A stretch of DNA of 56,444 nucleotides from BP-191 sp035940575. Its GTDB lineage: Bacteria; Actinomycetota; Actinomycetes; BP-191. The DNA lies in contig DASZER010000025.1 in the NCBI GenBank assembly GCA_035940575.1, positions 1-56,444 of the forward strand. Reading direction: 5' to 3'. A program made the translations under genes and the position numbers. The notes beneath the pieces are model-generated. The model ran no database searches. It worked only from the letters and a program-made list of their open reading frames with translations, and had not been told where the DNA came from. This document shows positions 34,008 to 41,387 of this stretch, piece by piece. Within the stretch, counting starts at the first letter, position 1. Every line of letters begins with the position of its first letter.

Positions 34008-34681
34008 TCGATGAACGCCTCCGTCCGCGCCGTGCGCTCGACCCACAGTTCCGCCGCGCCCTCCTCCACGTCGTCCCACCGCGCGACGAAGTCGCGCGCC
34101 CACGCGCATACGTCGAGCATCGCACGGCGGCGGCGTTCCCACGGCGGGCGGGAGCCGTACGCGTCGAACATCGCGTCGAGGTCGTCGACGAGCGTGGGGT
34201 GGTGCGTGCGGACGATCCACTCGGCCCACGCCAGGTCGTGCACCGGGTCACCCCAGCGGACCAACTCCCAGTCCAGCAGCGCCGCGGGCTTCCAGCGTTC
34301 CGGATCGACCAGCAGGTTCTGCGGCCCGAAGTCACCGTGCACGAGCACCTGGCCGGGCTCCGGCGTACCGAGTTCGGGAACGGCGTCTGCCGGCACGGCC
34401 TGCACCGCGCGCAACAAGCGCCCGCACAGCGCGAACACCTCGCGCGCGTGCCCCTCGTCCAGCAGCTCCTGGCCATGCCGCCCCCGGACGAACTCCATGG
34501 TCAGCGTCTCGTCGTCGAACGCGAGCACGCGCGGGATGGACAGCCGGCCGTGCAGCCGGGTCAGCGCCGCGTGCTCGCGCGCGCGGCGCTCGTCCACATC
34601 GGGACCGGCGTACCGCTTCACGACGGCGTCGACCGAGCGAGCGGTCCAGTTCGTGTACCCGTGCTTCAGGCGCACCCGCAC
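34004..34681 (-). CDS. APH-like phosphotransferase
   Basis: A 225-residue aminoglycoside-phosphotransferase/homoserine-kinase-fold enzyme with an intact catalytic site: VLVHGDFGPQNLLVDP (catalytic Asp, Asn) and ALLDWELVRWGDP (metal Asp). The ATP lysine is in DAVVKRYAGPDV. Substrate could be a sugar, amino alcohol or antibiotic (self-protection). It is first in the operon with the HAD gene, divergent from the lone plus-strand condensation domain across 40 bp. GTG start at 34681. Confidence 0.85.
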   Translation of the reverse strand: MRVRLKHGYTNWTARSVDAVVKRYAGPDVDERRAREHAALTRLHGRLSIPRVLAFDDETLTMEFVRGRHGQELLDEGHAREVFALCGRLLRAVQAVPADAVPELGTPEPGQVLVHGDFGPQNLLVDPERWKPAALLDWELVRWGDPVHDLAWAEWIVRTHHPTLVDDLDAMFDAYGSRPPWERRRRAMLDVCAWARDFVARWDDVEEGAAELWVERTARTEAFIE

Positions 34682-34694
34682 CCCTTCCGCGCTC

Positions 34695-34700
34695 TAGCAT
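34695..34700 (+). promoter_or_regulatory. -10 box of the plus-strand condensation-domain gene
   Basis: TAGCAT 21 bases before the GTG at 34722, followed by an AAAGGA Shine-Dalgarno sequence. It lies in the 40-bp divergent region shared with the kinase operon. Confidence 0.4.
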
Positions 34701-34721
34701 CCGGCGCGGAAAGGATAGGGG

Positions 34722-35864
34722 GTGAGCGCCGCGGACCGGTGGGGTTTCAGCGCACAGCAACGGTGGCGGTACGACGCGCCACGCAGGCCCGGGCACGAGC
34801 GCGCGCTCCCCGTCGCGGTCGGGGCGGAGGTCGGTCGCGAGGTCCGGGCGGCGGCGTTGGCCGCGGCGCTCGACCGGGTGGCGCGTACGCACCCGATGCT
34901 GCGCGCGACCCTCGACGGCGACGGCGTCGTGGTCGCGGACGAGCCCCCCGTCGCCGTCGACGAGATCGAGGTCGCGTCGTTGGACGACGGCTTCGCGGCG
35001 TACGGCTCGGCGCCGTTCGGGGACTCCCTGTGGCGCGCCGGGCTGCTGCGCGCGCGGGACGGTCGGGCGGCGCTGGCGCTCGCGTTCGACCCGGTCGTCG
35101 CCGACGGCGCCTCGGGAGGGATCGTGCTGCGCGACCTCGTCTCCCCGGGCGGCACTGCCGGGCGGACGTACGGCGAGTACGTCGCGTGGCAGGCCGCGAC
35201 GTACGCCGGCTGCGCCGCCGCCGGCCACTGGCACGACGCGCTCGACGGCGTCGCGGTGAACCGCGCGTTCCCGCTCGCGCGCGACGCGCGCGCGGAGCCT
35301 TCGGGAGAGCGCGTGACCCGCACGGTCGCGACGCCGCCGACCGAGGACCTGGCGACGCGGGCGCGGATGACGCCGCTCGCCGTACGGGTCGCCGCCCTGC
35401 TCGCGGCGACCGCGCGCGTCACCGGTGCTTCCGACCTGTCGGCGCGGGTCGCGGTCGCGGCGCGGCCGCGCGGCTGGGAGCGCACCGTCGGCGTGTTCGC
35501 GAACGATGTCGTGCTTCGCATGCGCGCGGCCGGCGCGGCATTCGACGCGGTGCTGGCGGAGGCGCGCGGCGTGTGGCTCGCCGCGCTTGCGCACCAGCAC
35601 GTGCCGTACGCGCTCGTCCGCGAGTGCGTGTCGCCCGGCCTGCGCGTGGACGACCACCGCCCGCCCGAGATGACGGTGATCGCGCCCGCCGTCGGCGGGT
35701 CGTCGGGCCTCGCGACGCGGCTGGCGGGGCCGGCGTACGACGACCCGGAAGGCCTCGTCGTGACGCTCGACGGCGCCGGCACCGCGGCGACGTTCGACAC
35801 CGCGCGCTTCGACGTCGCCGTCGTGGACGCGATGCTCGCCGAGGCCGTACGGCTCGTCGGCTAG
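34722..35864 (+). CDS. Condensation-domain protein lacking the catalytic histidine
   Basis: A 380-residue stand-alone C-domain homologue, the only plus-strand gene in the biosynthetic region. It aligns with the protein at 18481 (TYGEYVAWQAATYAG, VGVFANDVVLRM, RTHPMLRATL). The HHxxxDG motif is DPVVADG at residues 123-129, so the catalytic second His is Pro124 while Asp128 and Gly129 remain. It may be a scaffold or carrier-recruiting pseudo-enzyme, like the inactive X domains of some NRPSs. The GTG follows AAAGGATAGGG. It converges on the DUF3105 gene. Confidence 0.82.
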   Translation: MSAADRWGFSAQQRWRYDAPRRPGHERALPVAVGAEVGREVRAAALAAALDRVARTHPMLRATLDGDGVVVADEPPVAVDEIEVASLDDGFAAYGSAPFGDSLWRAGLLRARDGRAALALAFDPVVADGASGGIVLRDLVSPGGTAGRTYGEYVAWQAATYAGCAAAGHWHDALDGVAVNRAFPLARDARAEPSGERVTRTVATPPTEDLATRARMTPLAVRVAALLAATARVTGASDLSARVAVAARPRGWERTVGVFANDVVLRMRAAGAAFDAVLAEARGVWLAALAHQHVPYALVRECVSPGLRVDDHRPPEMTVIAPAVGGSSGLATRLAGPAYDDPEGLVVTLDGAGTAATFDTARFDVAVVDAMLAEAVRLVG

Positions 35865-35880
35865 CGGGACCGGCGTGAGG

Positions 35881-36468
35881 TCAGCAGACGTCGCGGCGCG
35901 GCGCGGGGCGCTCTGGGCCGCGGCCGCGGAACGCGCAGACGAACGCTCGCAGCGCCGGCTCGGAGAAGCTCGGGCAGTGCAGCCGCCGGTGCCACGCGGT
36001 CGCCGCGACGCCGGTCACGCCGGGGCGGCGTACGACGACGACCTCCTCGCGGAACGTCTGGGCGAACGGCCGTACCGCCGCGTCGTCCACCCCCGTGCCG
36101 AGCCAGACGACGACGAGCCCGTGCTCGAGCGCGTGGACGAGCTCGCCGTCCGGGGGCGCGACGGCGTGGACGCCCGCCTCCGCCGGTCGCGGCAGGTGGT
36201 CGCCGCCGCTCGGCGGCTCGACCGTGTAGCGCGGGGCGTCGACGTGCGTTCGTCCGCGGTCGGCACGCGTGTCGTATTCGCACCCCGCCGCGCGCAAGTC
36301 GCGCACCGTGCGCCCGTCGCGTTCGGCGGGCGAGGCGGCGCCGCGCTGCGCCAGCAGCACCGCGCCCCAGAGACCGACGCAGAGGACGAGCGCGGCGACG
36401 ACGCCGCGCCGCGCGAGGGCTCGGGCCGTCTCGCGGGTCAGCGAACCGTGCTCGTACGGCGTCGTCAC
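35881..36468 (-). CDS. DUF3105 membrane-anchored protein in exporter operon
   Basis: A 195-residue protein with one N-terminal transmembrane helix (GVVAALVLCVGLWGAVLLA, about residues 24-42) and an extracytoplasmic DUF3105 domain. It has the family blocks VEPPSGGDHLPRP, GVHAVAPPDGELVHALEHG and VVVWLGTG. A tail near HRRLHCPSFSEPALRAFVC adds cysteines absent from the copy at 2900-3544. The GTG overlaps the ABC exporter stop, so it is co-translated with it. An export or immunity accessory role is possible but unproven. Confidence 0.8.
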   Translation of the reverse strand: MTTPYEHGSLTRETARALARRGVVAALVLCVGLWGAVLLAQRGAASPAERDGRTVRDLRAAGCEYDTRADRGRTHVDAPRYTVEPPSGGDHLPRPAEAGVHAVAPPDGELVHALEHGLVVVWLGTGVDDAAVRPFAQTFREEVVVVRRPGVTGVAATAWHRRLHCPSFSEPALRAFVCAFRGRGPERPAPRRDVC

Positions 36469-38717
36469 CGTGGCGCGACCTCGGAGAGCCGGCCGCTGTC
36501 GAGGTGCAGCACGCGGTCGGCGCGCGCGGCGACGGACTCGCGATGCGTGATCATGACGGTCGTGATCCCGATGCCGAGGACGCGGTCCAGCACCTCTTCC
36601 TCGACCACGGGGTCGAGCGCGCTCGTGGCCTCGTCGAGGACCAGCACGCGCGGCGACGCGACGAGGGCGCGCGCCAGACCGAGCCGCTGGAGCTGGCCGC
36701 CGGACATCGACTTGCCGCGCTCGACCAGGATCGTGTCGAGCCCGACGGGCAGCCGCGCGAGGTCCTCGCCGATGCAGGCGAGGTCGACCGCGCGCCGCAC
36801 GACGTCGTCAGGGACGTCGCGGAACAGCGTGATGTTGTCACGGATCGTGCCGCCGAAGAACTGCGGGTCCTGCGGCACGTAGCCGAGCCGCGCGCGCAGC
36901 GTCGCGAGGTCGTACGACTCCAGCGGCTCGCCGTCGAGCAGCACGCGCCCGCCGTCGGGCCGGTACAGCCCGGCCAGCAGCATCGCGAGCGTCGACTTGC
37001 CCGTGCCGCTGCGGCCGGTGACCACGACGCACTCGCCGGGGCGGACCGTCAGCGACACGTCGCGCAGGACGGGTTCGCGCGTCCCGGGGTAGGTGAACGT
37101 CACACTATCGAGGCCGAGCCGTCCCTCGGTCTCGGCCGGTGCGTGCCCGCCGCCGGTCTCGGAGTCCTCGTCGAACACGTCGTTGATCCGGTCGAGGTGC
37201 GCCCGCACGCTCGCGAGCTGGAACGCCGAGCCGAGCATGACCGTCACGGGACCTACGGCCGCGACCGCGAGGCTCGTCGCGGCGACCATGGTCCCGGTCG
37301 CGACGCGCCCGGCGAGCACGTCGCTCGTCCCGACGAACACGAGGACGACGGGAGCCACGACGCGCAGCGCTTGGAGCAGCGCGTCGGTGACGCCGCTGGA
37401 AATGCTGCGCGAGATCTCCCAGTTGGTCTCCTCGGCGAGCATCTGCGCCCACGCGTCGGCGGTGTCGTTCTCCGCGCCCGCGATCTTCACCGACTGCACG
37501 CCCGATAGCAGTTCGACCAGGCGCGCCTGGCTCGCCGCCTGCGCCTCCAGGCCGCCGACCGTGAGCTGCCACTGGTGGTGCCACGCCGCCGCGAGCACGA
37601 CCGCCTGCGCCCCGACGAGGACGAACGTCACCGCCGCGAGCCGCGGGTCGAGCACGAGCACGACGGCAAGCAGCGAGAACGCCGTGAGCCCGTCGACGAT
37701 GCCGGAGAGCACCGCGGTCGTGAACGTCTGCCGCAGCGCGCTCGTGCTGCGGACCCGCAGCAGCAGGTCGCCCGTCGTCCGCCGGATGAGGAACGAGTAC
37801 GGCAGCGACAGCATCTTGCCGAGGATCGCGAGGCTGAGCCGGTAGTCGATCCGCGCGCGCAGCCACGACAGCGTGACGGCGCGCATTCCGAGCACGAACA
37901 CCTGCGTCAGCAGCAAGGGGATGACGAGCAGCGAGAGCCGTCGCAGCGACCCGGTCGCCTCGGACGGGATCACGACGTCGAGCGCGTACCGCAGCACGAA
38001 CGGGAACGACAGCACCAGCGTCTGCGACACCAGCGCCGTCAGCGCCACCGAACGCAGCAGGCCCGCGTCGCGCAGCAGCGGCAGCACGTGCGCCCACGCG
38101 CGGCGGCGCGGGTCGGCGGGCAGGGCCGCGTGGCGTACCCGCGGGCCGTCGAAGAGCAGCGCGATCCCTGTGAAGCTCCGGTCGAACACGTGCAGCGGGA
38201 CGTGCCGGTGCCCGAACGCCGGGTCGACGACGTAGACACCGTCCTTCGTCGCCTCGTCGAGCACCACGAAGTGGTCGAGCTTCCAGTGCAGGATCGTGCC
38301 GCGCGGCAGCAGCGACACCTGGTCGGCCCCCGCCTTCACGCCGCGCGCGTTGAGGCCGTACGACCTCGCGACGCGCAGCAGCGTCAACGCCGACGTCCCG
38401 CCGGGCCCGGGGTCGACGCGCTGGCGCATCTCGGGCAGCGGCACGTCGATGCCGAAGTGGTCGAGCACCGTGACGAGGCACGCCGCGCCGCAGTCGCTCG
38501 CCTCGACCTGGGCGACGTAGCGCAGCGCCGGGTCCTTGCGGCGGCCGAGCCGCCGCCGCGCGGACGACGCCGTCTTCGCGAGCGCGCCGCCGACGGCGCG
38601 GGCCATCGCGCTCGCCCTGCGCGTGACGGGCGCGTTGACCGGTACGCCGGTGGTGTCGGGGTGCCGTCGCGCCTCGATCGCCTCGGGGCGGAAGACGGGC
38701 TCGTCGTCGGCCGTCAC
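36465..38717 (-). CDS. C39-peptidase ABC exporter
   Basis: A 750-residue bacteriocin-type ABC transporter that cleaves double-glycine leaders and exports the mature peptide. After a ~60-residue N-terminal extension comes the C39 peptidase: C76 (QVEASDCGAACLVTVLDHFG), H149 (HWKLDHFVVLDE) and D165 (VYVVDPAFG), so it looks active. Six transmembrane helices span about 215-490. The ATPase has Walker A GRSGTGKST (~570), signature MSGGQLQRLGLARA (~671) and Walker B VLVLDEATSALD (~690). It lies directly downstream of two double-glycine precursor genes. It overlaps both neighbours by 4 bp. Confidence 0.95.
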   Translation of the reverse strand: MTADDEPVFRPEAIEARRHPDTTGVPVNAPVTRRASAMARAVGGALAKTASSARRRLGRRKDPALRYVAQVEASDCGAACLVTVLDHFGIDVPLPEMRQRVDPGPGGTSALTLLRVARSYGLNARGVKAGADQVSLLPRGTILHWKLDHFVVLDEATKDGVYVVDPAFGHRHVPLHVFDRSFTGIALLFDGPRVRHAALPADPRRRAWAHVLPLLRDAGLLRSVALTALVSQTLVLSFPFVLRYALDVVIPSEATGSLRRLSLLVIPLLLTQVFVLGMRAVTLSWLRARIDYRLSLAILGKMLSLPYSFLIRRTTGDLLLRVRSTSALRQTFTTAVLSGIVDGLTAFSLLAVVLVLDPRLAAVTFVLVGAQAVVLAAAWHHQWQLTVGGLEAQAASQARLVELLSGVQSVKIAGAENDTADAWAQMLAEETNWEISRSISSGVTDALLQALRVVAPVVLVFVGTSDVLAGRVATGTMVAATSLAVAAVGPVTVMLGSAFQLASVRAHLDRINDVFDEDSETGGGHAPAETEGRLGLDSVTFTYPGTREPVLRDVSLTVRPGECVVVTGRSGTGKSTLAMLLAGLYRPDGGRVLLDGEPLESYDLATLRARLGYVPQDPQFFGGTIRDNITLFRDVPDDVVRRAVDLACIGEDLARLPVGLDTILVERGKSMSGGQLQRLGLARALVASPRVLVLDEATSALDPVVEEEVLDRVLGIGITTVMITHRESVAARADRVLHLDSGRLSEVAPR

Positions 38718-40789
38718 GTGTGATGCCCCCCTTGTGACGGAGCCGGCGGTCCGGCCGCGTCCGCCGCCAGCTCGTGGCGGAGCACTTTACCGGCGGCATT
38801 GCGCGGCAGCGCGGGGATCAGCCGGAATCGCAACGGCCTGCGGACGGGCGGCAGGTGCTCGCGCGCGTAGGCGCCGAGCGCGCGCGTGACGTCGGCCTGG
38901 TCAGCGGGGCAGCCGGGCGCGGGCACGACGTACGCGACCGGTACCTCGCCGAGCCGCGAGTGCGGCACGGGCACGACCGCGGCGTCGGCGACGTACGGAT
39001 GGTCGCCGAGCACGCGCTCGACCTCCGACGGGTGGAACTTCGCGCCCCCGACGCTGATGTAGTCCGTCTCGCGGCCGATGAGGAACAGCCACCCCTCCTC
39101 GTCGAGGTACCCGACGTCGCCGACGCTGACGAACCCGTCCCGCGCGTCGGGCGCGCCGCCGCCGGCGTAGCGGGCGCCGCGGTCGGTGAGGTAGACCCGC
39201 CCCGGCTCCCCCGGCGCGCGGTCGCGGCCCTCGTCATCGAGCACGCGGACGCGGACGCCGGGGAAGGGCCGCCCGACCGTGCCGGGGCGCGCGAGCCACT
39301 CGTGCGGCGTGACGTAGGTGCCGGGCGCCTCGGTGGCGCCGTATCGCTCGTAGAGGACGGGGCCCCACCAGTCGAGCATCGCGTGCTTCGTCGGGACCGG
39401 GCAGGGCGCGGCGCTGTGCACCACCGCGCGCAACGACGGCGACGGGGCGCCCCGCACGTCCTCCGGCAGGGCCCGCAACGCGTCGAACATTGACGGCACG
39501 AAGAACGCCGTCGTGACCTCGTGGCGGCGCATCGCGTCCAGCGCGGCGACGGGCGACCACTCGCGCAGCACCACCAGCGCCTGGCCCGCGTGCAACGCCC
39601 ACGACGCGGTCGTGAGCGCGGCGCCGTTGTGGAGCGGCACCGTGACGAGATGCCGGCCGGGACCGGCGATCCCGACGCGTGCCGCCGTCGCCACCTCGCG
39701 GGCGGCGCGCAGTTGTGCCGTCATGCGCTCGGGCGGGTGGCGGACGATCTTCGGCGCTCCGGTCGTTCCCGACGTGTACGGCAGCAGGCCGCCCGCTGGA
39801 CCCGGCGGCACGTCGGGCCCGCCCCGCTCGACGAGTCGCGCGATGTCGAGCGCCCCCAGCGTCGCGACGACGCCGGCGGCGCCGCGGAGGTGCGCCGCGT
39901 CCGCGTCGGTGGCGTGCGGCGCGAGCGGTACGAGGTGGAAGCCGCCGAGGCACGCCGCGAGGTACGCCGTGACGAGGTCGGCCGGGTCCGGCAACGCCGC
40001 GAGGAGGGCGGGTGGTGCGGCAGCGTCGAACGCCACGGTGTCCCGGACGGCCGCGGCGAGCCGCGTCGCGCGTTCGAGCAGCGTGCCCGCGGACACGACG
40101 GTCCCGTCGGAGTCGAGCAGCGCCGGGCTGTCCGGCCGGCCGCGCGCCCAGCTCCAGAACCCCTCCCCGTCCTCCCCGTCGGCGACGGCGATCGACTCCG
40201 CGCCGGACGGGTCCTGACCGACCTCGACGAGCGCGTCCCTGCCGAGGTCGTCGCGCAGCCGCGCGCGCAGGTCCGTCCCGCCGAGCGGCCCGAGCGCGAC
40301 GACGCGGCCGCCGGGTCGCAGGCGTGCCAGCGCACCCGTTCCGGCGAGCCGTTCGACGGCGGCCCGGGACGTCACGAGGTCGACGGCGTCCTCCAGCGCC
40401 CTCGCCGTGGCGGACACCGAGAGGACCGGCGGCAGGACCGCGCGGCGGTGCGAGTGGACGAGCCCCGCGACGACGTCGAGCGTCGCGGGCTTGTCGAGGG
40501 GGAGCAGCACGACGGCCGCGCCGCCGGCGGTGAACCCCGCGGCGTCGGTCGCGAGCGTGCGCATGCGGGCCGCTGCGTCGCGCTCGCCGGGCTCCCCGGC
40601 GTACGCCTCGGCGAGGGCCCGAGCGACGACCGCGACCGGGTCGTCGCCGGAGGGGGCCGCGCGCAGCAGTCCGGCCAACTCGGCCGCCGCCACGTCCAGC
40701 CCGTCCGGGACCGAGAGCACCACGCGGTCCGGCTCGCCCGCGGCCCACGCCCAGAACGGCTCGTCCCGCCGCCCCGGCTCGGCGCTCAT
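38714..40789 (-). CDS. Large adenylation enzyme with extra N-terminal module
   Basis: A 691-residue protein. A complete ANL/acyl-CoA-synthetase-like adenylation domain runs from about residue 205: LLPYTSGTTGAPKIVRH (A3), LYERYGATEAPGTYVT (A5), DVGYLDEEGWLFLIGRETDY (A7-A8) and PRNAAGKVLRHEL with the A10 lysine. Residues 1-200 are an extra piece that begins EPFWAWAAGEPDRVVL, echoing EGFWSWARGRPDSPALL at the start of the real domain, so it looks like a decayed duplicate N-terminal subdomain. It probably charges the PCP at 41087. The ATG overlaps the stop of a 25-codon ORF. Confidence 0.85.
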   Translation of the reverse strand: MSAEPGRRDEPFWAWAAGEPDRVVLSVPDGLDVAAAELAGLLRAAPSGDDPVAVVARALAEAYAGEPGERDAAARMRTLATDAAGFTAGGAAVVLLPLDKPATLDVVAGLVHSHRRAVLPPVLSVSATARALEDAVDLVTSRAAVERLAGTGALARLRPGGRVVALGPLGGTDLRARLRDDLGRDALVEVGQDPSGAESIAVADGEDGEGFWSWARGRPDSPALLDSDGTVVSAGTLLERATRLAAAVRDTVAFDAAAPPALLAALPDPADLVTAYLAACLGGFHLVPLAPHATDADAAHLRGAAGVVATLGALDIARLVERGGPDVPPGPAGGLLPYTSGTTGAPKIVRHPPERMTAQLRAAREVATAARVGIAGPGRHLVTVPLHNGAALTTASWALHAGQALVVLREWSPVAALDAMRRHEVTTAFFVPSMFDALRALPEDVRGAPSPSLRAVVHSAAPCPVPTKHAMLDWWGPVLYERYGATEAPGTYVTPHEWLARPGTVGRPFPGVRVRVLDDEGRDRAPGEPGRVYLTDRGARYAGGGAPDARDGFVSVGDVGYLDEEGWLFLIGRETDYISVGGAKFHPSEVERVLGDHPYVADAAVVPVPHSRLGEVPVAYVVPAPGCPADQADVTRALGAYAREHLPPVRRPLRFRLIPALPRNAAGKVLRHELAADAAGPPAPSQGGHHT

Positions 40790-40863
40790 CCCGGGGCCGG
40801 AACGACGGATGCCACCCCCGCCGCGCGAAGCGGCCGTGGTGGCATCCGCACGGCGTAGGTCAC
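40786..40863 (-). CDS. Leaderless 25-codon ORF coupled to the adenylation gene
   Basis: GTG at 40863 lies seven bases after a TAGGCT hexamer. The frame runs 25 codons (VTYAVRMPPRPLRAAG... ending VVPAPG) and stops at TGA overlapping the adenylation gene's ATG (ATGA). It contains the 11-bp hairpin of 40806-40848. A leader peptide that couples translation is one reading; the adenylation gene itself has a weak Shine-Dalgarno sequence. It has no recognisable family. Confidence 0.4.
   Translation of the reverse strand: MTYAVRMPPRPLRAAGVASVVPAPG
40806..40848 (-). terminator. Stem-loop between peptide A and the adenylation gene
   Basis: CGGATGCCACC (40806-40816) pairs with GGTGGCATCCG (40838-40848), 11 bp, with a small CCGC/GCGG inner stem. 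It lies 39 bases after the peptide-A stop. Such hairpins after precursor genes often limit read-through so the peptide is made in excess. No T-run, so partial termination or mRNA protection are both possible. Confidence 0.55.
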
Positions 40864-40870
40864 GCCGCGA

Positions 40871-40876
40871 AGCCTA
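40871..40876 (-). promoter_or_regulatory. -10 box of a leaderless start before the adenylation gene
   Basis: TAGGCT, then TCGCGGC, then GTG at 40863. It gives the adenylation/exporter genes a promoter separate from that of peptide A. Confidence 0.45.
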
Positions 40877-40886
40877 CGATCAGGCG

Positions 40887-41000
40887 TCAGTCGAGGACGA
40901 TCAGGGTGGTCAGGTCCGGAAGACCCGGGTGGCCACCGAAGACCTCGTCGAGAACGTCGTCGGCGACCGGCGCGAAAACCGCGTCGTCAAAAGCAGACAT
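40887..41000 (-). CDS. Double-glycine precursor peptide A
   Basis: A 37-residue peptide too short for usual gene calls. The 23-residue acidic leader is MSAFDDAVFAPVADDVLDEV then FGG, with V-12, L-7, V-4 and GG at -2/-1, a standard C39 recognition pattern. The predicted core is HPGLPDLTTLIVLD (14 residues, no Cys). GGGGAGG precedes the ATG by 6 bases, and TTGACG-N17-TACCAT lies upstream. Core positions P5, T9, L10, V12 and D14 match peptide B. The C39 exporter is encoded two genes downstream. Confidence 0.85.
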   Translation of the reverse strand: MSAFDDAVFAPVADDVLDEVFGGHPGLPDLTTLIVLD

Positions 41001-41050
41001 TGAGTACCTCCCCGTTTCCAGTTGAATTCCGGCGAAGGCCGGGAACCGGG

Positions 41051-41079
41051 ATGGTAGGGGACAAACCGGACACCGTCAA
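41051..41079 (-). promoter_or_regulatory. Sigma-70-type promoter of peptide A
   Basis: TTGACG (41074-41079) and TACCAT (41051-41056) on the minus strand, with a 17-bp spacer. The leader of about 45 nt contains a hairpin at 41027-41045 (GCCGGAA against TTCCCGGC with one bulge). Confidence 0.7.
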
Positions 41080-41086
41080 GAACGTG

Positions 41087-41353
41087 TCAGGACACCGTGC
41101 CGCCGGTCAGGCTGGCCAGCTCACCCGCGAGGTCGGCCAGCACGGGGAAGTCGAAGATCAGCTCGAGGGGCACCTCGACGCCTAGGTCCTCCTGGAGCAG
41201 TGCCGTGACCTCCAGCGCCGCAAGGGAGTCGCCGCCGAGCGCGAAGAAGTGGGCGTCCGGAGGCGGCGGGTCGACGCCGAGGACCCCGCCGACGACGGAC
41301 GCCACCACGGTCGCAAGGGGCGACGGTGGTGGCGTCCGGTCGGTCTCCGTCAC
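41087..41353 (-). CDS. Peptidyl carrier protein
   Basis: An 88-residue stand-alone thiolation (PCP) domain. The 4'-phosphopantetheine serine is S43 in FFALGGDSLAALEVTALL, a classical LGGDSL motif, followed by LGVEVPLELIFDFPVLADLA. It sits between the two precursor-peptide genes, which links NRPS-type chemistry to the peptides. The GTG has a TAGGCT hexamer six bases upstream and is probably translated leaderless. The adenylation enzyme at 38714 is its likely loading partner. Confidence 0.92.
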   Translation of the reverse strand: MTETDRTPPPSPLATVVASVVGGVLGVDPPPPDAHFFALGGDSLAALEVTALLQEDLGVEVPLELIFDFPVLADLAGELASLTGGTVS

Positions 41354-41359
41354 GCCGTC

Positions 41360-41365
41360 AGCCTA
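41360..41365 (-). promoter_or_regulatory. -10 box, leaderless promoter of the PCP gene
   Basis: TAGGCT, then GACGGC, then GTG at 41353. It lies 23-28 bases after the peptide-B stop. Confidence 0.5.
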
Positions 41366-41387
41366 CGGCAGCCGGCGTCTCGGCCGC

